This document shows positions 7,384-16,321 of a stretch of DNA of 20,817 bases, piece by piece. A program made the position numbers and the translations under genes. Source of the DNA: Proteobacteria bacterium UBA4656 (GTDB taxonomy: Bacteria > Pseudomonadota > Gammaproteobacteria > Xanthomonadales > Ahniellaceae); contig DHLY01000026.1 of NCBI GenBank assembly GCA_002405525.1, positions 11,595-32,411 on the forward strand, read 5' to 3'. Within the stretch, counting starts at the first letter, position 1. The number at the start of each line of letters is the position of its first letter. The notes beneath the pieces are model-generated. The model did no database searches and had not been told where the DNA came from. It saw only the letters and a list, made by a program, of their open reading frames with translations.

Positions 7384-9383
7384 TCCCGCATCTCCAGGTA
7401 GCGGATCAGCACGGCATCGGCTTCGACGAACTCGCCGGCCGTGGCCGCGACTTCGGCCACGGTTCCGGCGCGTGGCGCGCGCAGGGTGATCTCCATCTTC
7501 ATCGCCTCCATCACCAGCAGTTCCTGCCCCTCCTCGACCGCGTCGCCAGGGGCTGCGCGCACGTGGACCACGCGGCCGGGCATCGGCGCCGCGATCCGGT
7601 CGCTGCCGGCGTCGGCGTCGCCCTCGAAGGCGAAGGCGCGCAGCCGTTCGAAGCGTACGCGCTGCTCGCCATCGTGCAGGGTGAATCCATGTTCGGCGCG
7701 ATGCACGCGCAGACGCAGTCCCTGGCCATCGAGCGCAAGCGTCAGCAGTCCGTCGGCGAGGCGCGCACCGGCAGCGAGCGCCGCGCCTGCGCCGTCGTCG
7801 ATCCGGTAGACGCCGTCGTGCCCCTGGGCCGAGACCTCGATCCGCCGATCGCGCCAGCCGAGCGCCACCACACGCCGCCCCGCGTGCCCGGAACGCCAGG
7901 CGTCGGCCACCGCCCATGGCGAGTGCGGGTCGGTTCCGCGCGCCGCGGCCCGGCGCGCCGCCGACTCGTCGTCGAGCAGGCACAGGGCCGCGGCGGCGAG
8001 GACGATGGCGCGCGACGGCTCTTCGGGGCGCGGCAGCACCTCGTCGAGGTGCCCGTCCAGGAAACCGGTGTCGATGCTGCCCTCGACCACCCTCGGGTGG
8101 CGCAGCAGTCGCTCGAGGAACTCCACGTTGCTGCGCGGGCCCGTGACCTCGGTCTCGGTGAGCGCCGCGCGCAGCCGCGCCAGCGCGGCCATGCGGTCGT
8201 CGCCATGCACGATCAGCTTGGCGATCATCGGGTCATAGAAGATTGTCACCGCGTCGCCCTCGGCGACGCCGCTGTCGATCCGCACTTCGGCCGTGGGCGC
8301 GGGCAGGGCCAGCCGATCCAGCCGCCCGCTGGCGGGCAGGAAGCCTCGCTCCGGGTCCTCCGCGTACAGGCGCACCTCGATCGCATGGCCGCGCGGACGC
8401 ACGTCCTTCTGGGTCCACGGCAGCGGCTCGCCGGCCGCTATCCGAAGCTGCCACTCGACGAGGTCGACGCCGAGGACCATCTCGGTCACCGGGTGCTCGA
8501 CCTGCAGGCGGGTGTTGATCTCCATGAAGTGGAACGCGCCGTCGGGGGCGACGATGAACTCGACGGTCCCGGCGTTCACGTAGTCGAGCGCGCGCGCCGC
8601 CGCCACTGCGGCCTCGCCCATCCGCTCACGGAGCGCGGCGTCGAGGAAGGGCGAGGGCGTCTCCTCGATCACCTTCTGGTAGCGGCGTTGCGCCGAACAC
8701 TCGCGCTCGCCGAGGTGGATGGTGTTGCCGTGGCGGTCGCCGAACACCTGCACCTCGATGTGGCGCGGGCGCTCGACGTAGCGTTCCAGCAGCACGCGGT
8801 CGCGTCCGAACGCGCCTCGCGCCTCGCGCTGGCAGCTCTCCAGCGCCGGGCCGAACTCGGCGGCGGCGCGAACGATGCGCATGCCCTTGCCGCCGCCCCC
8901 ATGCGCGGCCTTGATCATCAGCGGGAAGCCGATCCGTTCGGCCTCGCGCGCGAGCAGCGCCGGGTCCTGGTCGGCCCCGGTGTAGCCGGGAACCACCGGC
9001 ACGCCGTGCGCCGCCATCAGTTCCTTGGCGCCGGCCTTGGAGCCCATGCGGCGCATCGATCCGGCGGACGGTCCGATGAACACGAGCCCGGCGCGTTCGG
9101 CGGCTTCGGCGAAGTCGGCGTTCTCACTGAGGAAACCGTAGCCGGGGTGCACGGCCTGCGCCCCGGTCGCCCGCGCGGCGGCGATGATCGCCTCGCCGCG
9201 CAGGTAGGAGTCGGCCGGCCGCGGCCCGCCGATGTGCATGGCCTGGTCGCAGGCGCGCACGTGGCGGGCGGCGGCATCGGCGTCGGAGTAAACCGCCACC
9301 GTGCTCACGCCGAGCCGCCGTGCGCTGCGCGCGATGCGGCAGGCGATTTCTCCGCGGTTGGCGATCAGGATCTTGTCGAACAT
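7380..9383 (-). CDS. liuD: Methylcrotonyl-CoA carboxylase biotin-containing (alpha) subunit
   Basis: 667 aa, ATG at 9383. It carboxylates the biotin of the 3-methylcrotonyl-CoA carboxylase complex, converting 3-methylcrotonyl-CoA to 3-methylglutaconyl-CoA together with a beta subunit. The biotin carboxylase N-domain starts MFDKILIANRGEIACRIAR. The ATP-grasp glycine loop is KAAHGGGGKGM (158-168). Substrate and metal residues sit in FMEINTRLQVEHPVTE (286-301), and the C-domain includes RGHAIEVRLYAEDPE. The C-terminal biotinyl domain has the motif EAMKME with target lysine K629. The length and the middle BT-type region fit MCC/PCC alpha subunits rather than the roughly 450-aa AccC. HMG-CoA lyase and methylglutaconyl-CoA hydratase on the same strand favour MCC over propionyl- or geranyl-CoA carboxylase. 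No beta subunit is in the window. No clear Shine-Dalgarno precedes the ATG. Confidence 0.94.
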   Translation of the reverse strand: MFDKILIANRGEIACRIARSARRLGVSTVAVYSDADAAARHVRACDQAMHIGGPRPADSYLRGEAIIAAARATGAQAVHPGYGFLSENADFAEAAERAGLVFIGPSAGSMRRMGSKAGAKELMAAHGVPVVPGYTGADQDPALLAREAERIGFPLMIKAAHGGGGKGMRIVRAAAEFGPALESCQREARGAFGRDRVLLERYVERPRHIEVQVFGDRHGNTIHLGERECSAQRRYQKVIEETPSPFLDAALRERMGEAAVAAARALDYVNAGTVEFIVAPDGAFHFMEINTRLQVEHPVTEMVLGVDLVEWQLRIAAGEPLPWTQKDVRPRGHAIEVRLYAEDPERGFLPASGRLDRLALPAPTAEVRIDSGVAEGDAVTIFYDPMIAKLIVHGDDRMAALARLRAALTETEVTGPRSNVEFLERLLRHPRVVEGSIDTGFLDGHLDEVLPRPEEPSRAIVLAAAALCLLDDESAARRAAARGTDPHSPWAVADAWRSGHAGRRVVALGWRDRRIEVSAQGHDGVYRIDDGAGAALAAGARLADGLLTLALDGQGLRLRVHRAEHGFTLHDGEQRVRFERLRAFAFEGDADAGSDRIAAPMPGRVVHVRAAPGDAVEEGQELLVMEAMKMEITLRAPRAGTVAEVAATAGEFVEADAVLIRYLEMRE

Positions 9384-9767
9384 CGGGCTTTGGCCACAGC
9401 GGATTCAGGTGGGGTGGATGGACCGCCGGCGGGGAGGCGGGGGGCGTTCGTCGGACGCGGCAGGCCGCTGCGCGGGCGCCATGCGGGGCACCACGCCGCC
9501 GAGGATCGCGCGTCCCTGCGCACCACCGTCGACCCGGCGCGGCAGGTGTCTCCGTGTCCGGACCCTCGGGGCAGGCCGGGAGCGCAGCCCGCCGGCGCCG
9601 CTTCCCGCGATTGCCGACCGCCGGTCCGTCAAGTCTACCTTCGATCGGGCGCGGCGCCCCGATCGCCGCGCCGCGCGCCGCGGCCGCGCCAGACCGGATG
9701 TCGCGCTGGCCGGATGAACGGGGCATCTCTGGCGCCGCGGCACGCGGCCAAGGCGCGCGGGTGAACG
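9384..9767. other. 384-bp gap inside the liu operon with no supported gene
   Basis: Between the end of the hydratase and the start of the carboxylase on the minus strand. It is extremely GC-rich, with many GGCGCC-type short palindromes (for example around 9649-9660). Open frames cross it on both strands, but their translations are Arg/Pro/Ala-rich and low in complexity, lack ribosome binding sites, and look like GC artefacts. A local AT-richer spot at 9626-9650 holds a possible minus-strand -10 element (TAGACT, 9637-9632), which would give a leader of about 240 nt for the carboxylase. In many relatives the hydratase and carboxylase genes are adjacent, so this gap may be a secondary promoter region or the scar of a lost gene. 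Confidence 0.5.
9632..9637 (-). promoter_or_regulatory. Possible -10 element upstream of the carboxylase gene
   Basis: On the minus strand the hexamer reads TAGACT, within one of the few AT-richer spots of the 384-bp gap. No convincing -35 is found at the usual distance. A start near 9625 would give a long leader of about 240 nt. Weak, position-based inference only. Confidence 0.25.
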
Positions 9768-10547
9768 TCACCACCGCGGCGCGCGCTTGGCGAGGAAGGC
9801 GGCGAGCCCCTCCTGGCCCTCGGGCGACCCGCGCAGGCGCGCAATGAGGTCCGCATTGGCGGCATCGATCGCGGCCTGCGCGTCGGGCGTCATGCCGGCC
9901 ATGCGCAGGGCCAGCGACTTGGCCTCGCGCTGCGCGAGGGGTCCCCCCTTGGCGAGGAAGTGCAGGGCGCGCTCGACCGCGTCGTCGAGCGTCCCGGGGT
10001 CGCAGATCTGGTGCAGCAGGCCGATGCGGTGCGCCTCCGCGGCCTCGAAGACCTCGCCGCTAGCGAACAGGCGTCGCGCGTGGCGCGGTCCGAGCGCGGC
10101 CACCACGTAGGGCGAGATGACAGCCGGCACCAGGCCGAGCTTGACCTCGGAAAGCGCGAATTTGGCTTCCGGGACGCCGATCGCGTGGTCGCAGCATGCG
10201 ATCAGTCCGACGCCGCCGCCGTAGGCCGATCCGTTGACCCGGGCGAGCGTCGGCTTGGAAAGAAAGTTCAGGGTGCGCATCAGGCCTGCAAGGCGCAGCG
10301 CGTCCTCCCGGTTCTCGGCTTCCGCGGCGGCTGCCATGCGGCGCATCCAGTTGAGGTCCGCGCCGGCCGAGAAGGTCGCACCGTCGCCGCTCAGAACCAC
10401 GGCGCGCACCGCGGGGTCGGCGTCGAGCTCCACCAGCAGTGCGGTCATCTCGGCGACGAGGACGTCGTCGAACGCATTGTGCAGCGCGGGGCGAGCGAGG
10501 TGCAGGCGGGCGACTGCGGCGTGACGGTCGAGGCGGACGGTTTGCAT
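9768..10547 (-). CDS. liuC: Methylglutaconyl-CoA hydratase (enoyl-CoA hydratase/isomerase family)
   Basis: 259 aa from the ATG at 10547 (MQTVRLDRHAAVARLHLARP). An in-frame ATG at 10592 exists, but it would sit upstream of the likely transcription start. Crotonase fold: the oxyanion-hole segments are FSAGADLNWM (59-68) and YGGGVGLIACCD (109-120). A conserved glutamate lies in SEVKLGLVPAVISPYVV (E134, matching E164 of rat crotonase). The usual second glutamate (E144 in rat) is Gly114. The SEVKLGLVPAVISPYVV pattern, with Gly at that position, is typical of bacterial LiuC-type hydratases as I know them. It hydrates 3-methylglutaconyl-CoA to HMG-CoA, linking the carboxylase and the lyase encoded downstream. 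It is the first gene of the minus-strand unit and is divergent from feoA. Confidence 0.88.
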   Translation of the reverse strand: MQTVRLDRHAAVARLHLARPALHNAFDDVLVAEMTALLVELDADPAVRAVVLSGDGATFSAGADLNWMRRMAAAAEAENREDALRLAGLMRTLNFLSKPTLARVNGSAYGGGVGLIACCDHAIGVPEAKFALSEVKLGLVPAVISPYVVAALGPRHARRLFASGEVFEAAEAHRIGLLHQICDPGTLDDAVERALHFLAKGGPLAQREAKSLALRMAGMTPDAQAAIDAANADLIARLRGSPEGQEGLAAFLAKRAPRW

Positions 10548-10573
10548 GGCGCGGGCTCGGTGGCAGGGTGTGG

Positions 10574-10579
10574 ATTTTA
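10574..10579 (-). promoter_or_regulatory. Candidate -10 element for liuC
   Basis: The minus strand reads TAAAAT (10579-10574), close to the sigma-70 -10 consensus and unusually AT-rich for this region. Transcription would start near 10567, giving a leader of about 20 nt before the ATG at 10547. No good -35 is visible 16-18 bp upstream, so an activator may be needed. Confidence 0.45.
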
Positions 10580-10638
10580 GCCCGCACGCCATCGGTACCG
10601 GCCTCGATTCCGGAGCTGGCCTCGAACGTGGCCTGGGT

Positions 10639-10644
10639 TACAAT
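10639..10644 (+). promoter_or_regulatory. Candidate -10 element for feoAB
   Basis: TACAAT on the plus strand, about 7 bp before an expected start at 10651 and 20-30 bp before feoA. No clear -35 at 16-18 bp upstream. It overlaps the left arm of the Fur-box-like palindrome, which fits iron repression by occlusion. Confidence 0.5.
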
Positions 10645-10660
10645 GCGAGCAATTCTCATT
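10642..10660. promoter_or_regulatory. Fur-box-like operator upstream of feoA
   Basis: The 19-bp site reads AATGAGAATTGCTCGCATT on the minus strand, an imperfect palindrome. It matches 15 of 19 bases of the proteobacterial Fur pattern AATGAGAATGATTCTCATT by my own comparison. It lies over the -10 element and probable start of the feo promoter, about 14 bp before the feoA start at 10674. Fur bound to Fe(II) would be expected to block transcription of feoAB when iron is plentiful. The site is also about 95 bp upstream of liuC, so an effect on that operon is possible but less likely. Confidence 0.7.
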
Positions 10661-10673
10661 CTGGGTGAGCGCC

Positions 10674-10916
10674 GTGAAGCTCTCGGACCTGGCGGTTGGC
10701 CAGCGCGGTACGGTCCGCCAAGTCAACGACCAATCCACTGCGGATGTGATCGCGCGTCGGCTGCGCGACCTCGGGTTCGTGGACGGCGAAAGCGTGCGGA
10801 TGGTGGCGTGCGGCCCGTTCGGCCGCGAGCCGTTGCTGGTGCAGGTGGGCTTCACCCGCTTCGCGCTGCGCGCCACCGAGGCCGCGCGGGTGTGGATCGC
10901 TGTGGAGCCGGCGTGA
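10674..10916 (+). CDS. feoA: FeoA, ferrous iron transport accessory protein
   Basis: 80 aa from the GTG at 10674 (MKLSDLAVGQRGTV). An in-frame GTG at 10665 would add MSA, but it has no purine-rich sequence upstream, whereas GGGTGAG precedes 10674 and the family normally starts with a short M-x-L-S-x-L. FeoA is a small SH3-like cytoplasmic protein that helps or regulates FeoB. The conserved core is visible as RRLRDLGFVDGESVRMV and LLVQVGFTRFALRATEAARV. Its stop overlaps the start of feoB (GTGA, 10913-10916), so the two are translationally coupled. A Fur-box-like site lies immediately upstream. Confidence 0.93.
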   Translation: MKLSDLAVGQRGTVRQVNDQSTADVIARRLRDLGFVDGESVRMVACGPFGREPLLVQVGFTRFALRATEAARVWIAVEPA

Positions 10917-12754
10917 GCGCCGTCGCCGAGCTTCGCGTCGCGCTTGTCGGCAACCCGAACTGCGGCAAGACCGCGCTGTTCAACCGCCTCACCGGCAGCA
11001 GGCAGAAGGTCGCGAACTACGCCGGCGTCACGGTCGAGCGCAGGGAGGGACGGTTCGAGGCGCCGGGCGGGCGTGCATTCCGTGTGCTCGACCTGCCGGG
11101 TGCCTACTCGCTCGACGCCGCCAGCCCCGACGAGGCGATCACCCGCGATGTCTGCCGCGGCGCCTTCCCCGGCGAGCCGGCGCCCGACGCGCTGGTGTGC
11201 GTGGTCGATGCCACCAACCTGCGGCTGCACCTTCGGTTCGCGCTCGAGGTGCGGCGTCTGGGCCGGCCGATGGTGCTGGCTGTGAACATGATCGACGTGG
11301 CGCGCCGACGCGGCATCGCTATCGACCTTGCGCAACTTTCCTGCGAAGTGGGCGTCCCGGTGGTCGAAACGGTCGCGGTGCGCCGGGGCGGCGCTGCGGC
11401 GCTGGTCGCCCGGCTCGACGCCGGCCTGCCGCCGCCGCCGCAGTCAGCGGATGCCGGCGATCTGCACGCCGAGGTGCGTCGATTGCTGGCGCTGGCCGTG
11501 CGCATGCCCAGCCGAACCGCAGCGGTCGACGAGGCGATCGACCGCGTGGTCCTGCACCCGGTGCTCGGGCTGGGCCTGCTCGCGCTGGTGATGTTCACGG
11601 TGTTCCAGGCGGTGTTCGCCTGGGCGGCGCCGCTGCAGGATGCGCTGGGCGGCGTGATCTCCGCGCTGGGCGGCGGGATCGCCGGACTGTTGCCGGACGG
11701 GCCGCTGCGCAGCCTGGTGGCCGACGGGCTCTTCGGCGGACTCGGCACGGTGCTGGTTTTCCTGCCGCAGATCCTGGTCCTGTTCACGTTCATCCTGGCG
11801 CTGGAGGAGTCGGGGTACCTGCCGCGCGCTGCCTTCCTGCTCGACCGTTTGATGGCGGCTGCCGGCCTGAGCGGTCGATCCTTCATCCCGCTGCTGTCCA
11901 GTTTCGCGTGCGCCATCCCCGGCATCATGGCCACTCGCTCGATCCAAGACCCGCGCGACCGCCTCGCGACGATCATGGTGGCGCCCCTGATGACCTGCTC
12001 GGCGCGCCTGCCGGTCTACACCCTTCTCATCGGCGCCTTCGTCCCGCGACGCGAAGTGGCCGGCGTCCTCAATCTGCAGGGGCTGGTGCTGTTCGCGCTC
12101 TACCTGGCCGGTATCGCCAGCGCGCTGCTGGTGGCGTGGACGATGAAGCGTGCGCGCGGGCGCGACGGCGAGCATCCGCTGCTGCTGGAGTTGCCGTCCT
12201 ACCGTCTGCCGCACCCGCGTGACCTCGCGATCGGACTGGTCGAGAGGGGCGCGGTGTTCCTTCGCCGCGTGACCGGCATCATCCTCGCCCTCACGGTGCT
12301 GCTTTGGTTTCTGGCGTCGTTTCCGGTGCCGCCGGAGGGCGCGCCAGGTGCGCCGATCGACCACTCGTTCGCCGGCATGCTGGGGCGTGCGATCCAGCCG
12401 CTGTTCGCGCCACTGGGCTTCGGCTGGGAGATCTGCGTGGCGCTGCTGCCGGGCCTGGCCGCCCGCGAGGTGGCGGTGTCCGCACTGGGTACGGTTTACG
12501 CACTGCAGGCAGGTGGCGATGACGCGCTGGCCGCGCAGCTGTCGACCGTCGTCGCGCGCGAATGGACGGTGGCCACCGGGTTGTCGCTGCTGGTCTTCTA
12601 CATCTACGCCCCGATGTGCTTGTCCACCATCGCGGTGATCCGTCGCGAGACCAACGGCTGGCGCCGGGCCGGCATCGCGGCCGGCTATCTGTTCGCGCTG
12701 GCGTGGCTGGCGTCGTTCGCCACCTACCAGGTCGCCGTGCGGGTGTTCGGATGA
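10913..12754 (+). CDS. feoB: FeoB, ferrous iron transporter (short form)
   Basis: 613 aa from the GTG at 10913. It moves Fe(II) across the inner membrane using an N-terminal G-protein domain. The G motifs are visible: G1 GNPNCGKT (13-20), G3 DLPGAYSL (60-67) and G4 NMID (125-128). The membrane domain follows from about residue 210 with multiple hydrophobic helices. The first gate region is EESGYLPRAAFLLDRLM followed by LLSSFACAIPGIMATR, whose C333 takes the place of the gate cysteine in the usual GCNVPA(I) motif. The second gate region is LLPGLAAREVAVSALGTVY. The protein ends soon after IRRETNGWRRAG..ALAWLASFATY, so it is shorter than E. coli FeoB (773 aa) and has a compact linker. The stop overlaps the next small gene by 4 bp. 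No feoC is present. Confidence 0.95.
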   Translation: MSAVAELRVALVGNPNCGKTALFNRLTGSRQKVANYAGVTVERREGRFEAPGGRAFRVLDLPGAYSLDAASPDEAITRDVCRGAFPGEPAPDALVCVVDATNLRLHLRFALEVRRLGRPMVLAVNMIDVARRRGIAIDLAQLSCEVGVPVVETVAVRRGGAAALVARLDAGLPPPPQSADAGDLHAEVRRLLALAVRMPSRTAAVDEAIDRVVLHPVLGLGLLALVMFTVFQAVFAWAAPLQDALGGVISALGGGIAGLLPDGPLRSLVADGLFGGLGTVLVFLPQILVLFTFILALEESGYLPRAAFLLDRLMAAAGLSGRSFIPLLSSFACAIPGIMATRSIQDPRDRLATIMVAPLMTCSARLPVYTLLIGAFVPRREVAGVLNLQGLVLFALYLAGIASALLVAWTMKRARGRDGEHPLLLELPSYRLPHPRDLAIGLVERGAVFLRRVTGIILALTVLLWFLASFPVPPEGAPGAPIDHSFAGMLGRAIQPLFAPLGFGWEICVALLPGLAAREVAVSALGTVYALQAGGDDALAAQLSTVVAREWTVATGLSLLVFYIYAPMCLSTIAVIRRETNGWRRAGIAAGYLFALAWLASFATYQVAVRVFG

Positions 12755-13023
12755 GTGCCGGGCTGGTCGTGCAGTGGACGGTGGTTGCGATCGCGGTCGT
12801 GGCCAGTGTGGTGCATCTGGTGCGACTCCAGGCGCCGGGCCTCGGGCCGAAGCTGCGGCGGCGACTGGCGATCGTGCTGCTGCGGCCGGCGCGCGGCCGC
12901 CTGCTGCGGCGTCTGGGGCGGCGACTGGCCCCCGCACCGTCGGTGCGGATGCCCGCGACCCCCTGCGGCGGCTGCGCCGGGCGCCGGGACTGCGCGCCGG
13001 CCGACGCTCCGCCGCACGCCTGA
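12751..13023 (+). CDS. Small FeoB-associated membrane protein with Cys-rich C-terminus
   Basis: 90 aa, ATG at 12751 overlapping the stop of feoB (ATGA). One N-terminal transmembrane helix (LVVQWTVVAIAVVASVVHLV, about residues 5-24) is followed by a very basic region (LRRRLAIVLLRPARGRLLRRLGRRL) and a cysteine cluster CGGCAGRRDC near the C-terminus. By position and layout it resembles the small FeoB-associated Cys-rich membrane proteins (FeoP type). I also recall a DUF6587-type small protein behind feoB in Xanthomonadales, but I cannot confirm membership here. The cysteines could bind Fe(II) or another metal at the cytoplasmic face of FeoB; this is inference. Confidence 0.82.
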   Translation: MSAGLVVQWTVVAIAVVASVVHLVRLQAPGLGPKLRRRLAIVLLRPARGRLLRRLGRRLAPAPSVRMPATPCGGCAGRRDCAPADAPPHA

Positions 13024-13067
13024 CCCGTCGCGCCGGGTACGCGACCGTCGCGCCGCGGGTTCGCCGC

Positions 13068-13073
13068 TAGAAT
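13068..13073 (+). promoter_or_regulatory. -10 element of uup, placed for a leaderless mRNA
   Basis: TAGAAT ends 6 bp before the A of the uup ATG (13080). With the usual 6-7 nt spacing from -10 to start, transcription would begin at or next to the start codon. No Shine-Dalgarno sequence lies between. No good -35 is visible. Confidence 0.45.
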
Positions 13074-13079
13074 CTGGTA

Positions 13080-14984
<1,905 letters not shown>

Positions 14985-15036
14985 GCGTCGGCGCTGTCCC
15001 GTATGCGCCGCGCTGGTGGCGGGTCGTACGCGGCGG

Positions 15037-16317
15037 TCAGCGCGGTGCCCGAGCCTGCCGCTGCGCGACGGCCTTTCCGCCGTGTGCGCCGCGCGCCCAA
15101 TGCGCGGCCGACGCGCCGGCCAGCCGGCCGCTGGCGAAGCACGCGGCGAGCAGGTAGCCACCGGTCGGCGCCTCCCAGTCGAGCATTTCCCCGGCGCAGA
15201 AAACGCCCGGAAGGGCGCGCAGCATGAGGTGCTCGTCCAGCGCCTCGAAGCGCACGCCGCCGGCGCTGCTGATTGCCTCGGCGATCGGGCGCGGGCGCAG
15301 GACGTCGACCGGCAGCGCCTTGAGCGCGCGTGCCACGGCGGTGAGGTCGCGCGCGCCCTCGCGGCCGATCGCCTCCAGCACCAGACCCGCGCGCACGCCA
15401 TCGATCCCGGCGCTCCGGCGCCAGTGCTCGCTGAGGCTGCGCGAACCGGCCGGCCGCGACAGCCGGGTGGCGAGTTCAGCCTCGCTGCGTTGTGGCAGCA
15501 GGTCGATCACCAGCCGTGCAGCGCCGCGCCGCGCCAGCGTGTCCCGCAGCGCGGCCGAGAGCGCGTAGACGAGCTGTCCTTCGAGTCCGTTGGCGGTCAC
15601 TACGCACTCACCGGCTTGCGCGTGGCCTCTCCCGTCAGCGTCGACCACGCTCGCGATCACCCGCTTGAGCGGGGCGCCGGCGTGGCGCTGCGCGAAGGGC
15701 GCGCTCCAGGCGACGTCGAAGCCACAGTTCGACGGCGCCAGATCGGCCACCGCCACGCCCTGTGCCCGTAGCCAGGGCACCCAGGCGCCGTCAGCGCCGA
15801 GTTGCGGCCAGGACGCGCCGCCGAGCGCCAGCACCACCGCGTCGGCGTGCGCGTGGACGCAGCCGCCCGTAGTGTCGAAGGCCAGCGCGCCATCGGCGCG
15901 CCAGCCGGTCCAGCGGTGGCGAACGCGCATCGCGACGCCCTCGGCACGCAGCCGTCGCAGCCAGGCGCGCAGCAGCGGCGCGGCCTTGAGGTCGGTGGGA
16001 AAGACGCGCCCTGAGGATCCGACGAAGGTATCCACGCCGAGCGTTCTCGCCCATGCCCGCAGCGCGTCCGCGTCGAAGGCGCGCAGCCAGTGGGCGATCG
16101 GCTCGGCGCGCGGGCCGTAGCGCGCGACAAACCGTCCGAAAGGGTCCGAATGGGTCAGGTTCAGTCCGCCCTTGCCGGCAACCAGGAACTTGCGGCCGAC
16201 CGAAGCCTTGGCCTCGAAGACGTCGACCGTGGCGCCGGCCGCGGCTGCGCACTCGGCGGCCATCAGTCCGGCCGGGCCGCCGCCGACCACCACGATGCGC
16301 GGCGCGTGCAGGGTCAT
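15037..16317 (-). CDS. FAD/NAD(P)-binding flavoprotein, PP_4765/HI0933-like family
   Basis: 426 aa from the ATG at 16317; the longer frame upstream overlaps the preceding crotonase and is rejected. The N-terminal dinucleotide-binding motif is VVGGGPAGLMAAE (11-22), followed by the family hallmark VGRKFLVAGKGGLNLTHSD (40-58). The C-terminus contains GVFCAGEMLDWEAPTGGYLL, typical of the HI0933/BaiN-like group and specifically of the PP_4765-type flavoproteins as I recall. The reaction is not established for this subgroup; some relatives reduce double bonds in steroids. It follows the crotonase gene with a 4-bp gap and is probably co-transcribed. It is convergent with uup, with about 50 bp between the stops. 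Confidence 0.88.
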   Translation of the reverse strand: MTLHAPRIVVVGGGPAGLMAAECAAAAGATVDVFEAKASVGRKFLVAGKGGLNLTHSDPFGRFVARYGPRAEPIAHWLRAFDADALRAWARTLGVDTFVGSSGRVFPTDLKAAPLLRAWLRRLRAEGVAMRVRHRWTGWRADGALAFDTTGGCVHAHADAVVLALGGASWPQLGADGAWVPWLRAQGVAVADLAPSNCGFDVAWSAPFAQRHAGAPLKRVIASVVDADGRGHAQAGECVVTANGLEGQLVYALSAALRDTLARRGAARLVIDLLPQRSEAELATRLSRPAGSRSLSEHWRRSAGIDGVRAGLVLEAIGREGARDLTAVARALKALPVDVLRPRPIAEAISSAGGVRFEALDEHLMLRALPGVFCAGEMLDWEAPTGGYLLAACFASGRLAGASAAHWARGAHGGKAVAQRQARAPR

Positions 16318-16321
16318 CCGT

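Noticed and set aside
3455..7489. Very long plus-strand open frame (1344 codons) across the OGT-like genes and HMG-CoA lyase
   Set aside because: Antisense to four well-supported genes; translation is Arg/Gly/Ala/His-rich and low in complexity with no domain. A stop-poor frame is expected at this GC content.
9405..9743. 112-codon minus-strand frame within the 384-bp gap
   Set aside because: Arg/Pro/Ser-rich, no ribosome binding site, no conserved motif seen; could be re-opened only if conserved in relatives.
14985..15036. Possible hairpin between convergent uup and flavoprotein genes
   Set aside because: Only an imperfect G:U-containing stem could be drawn and no T-run follows.
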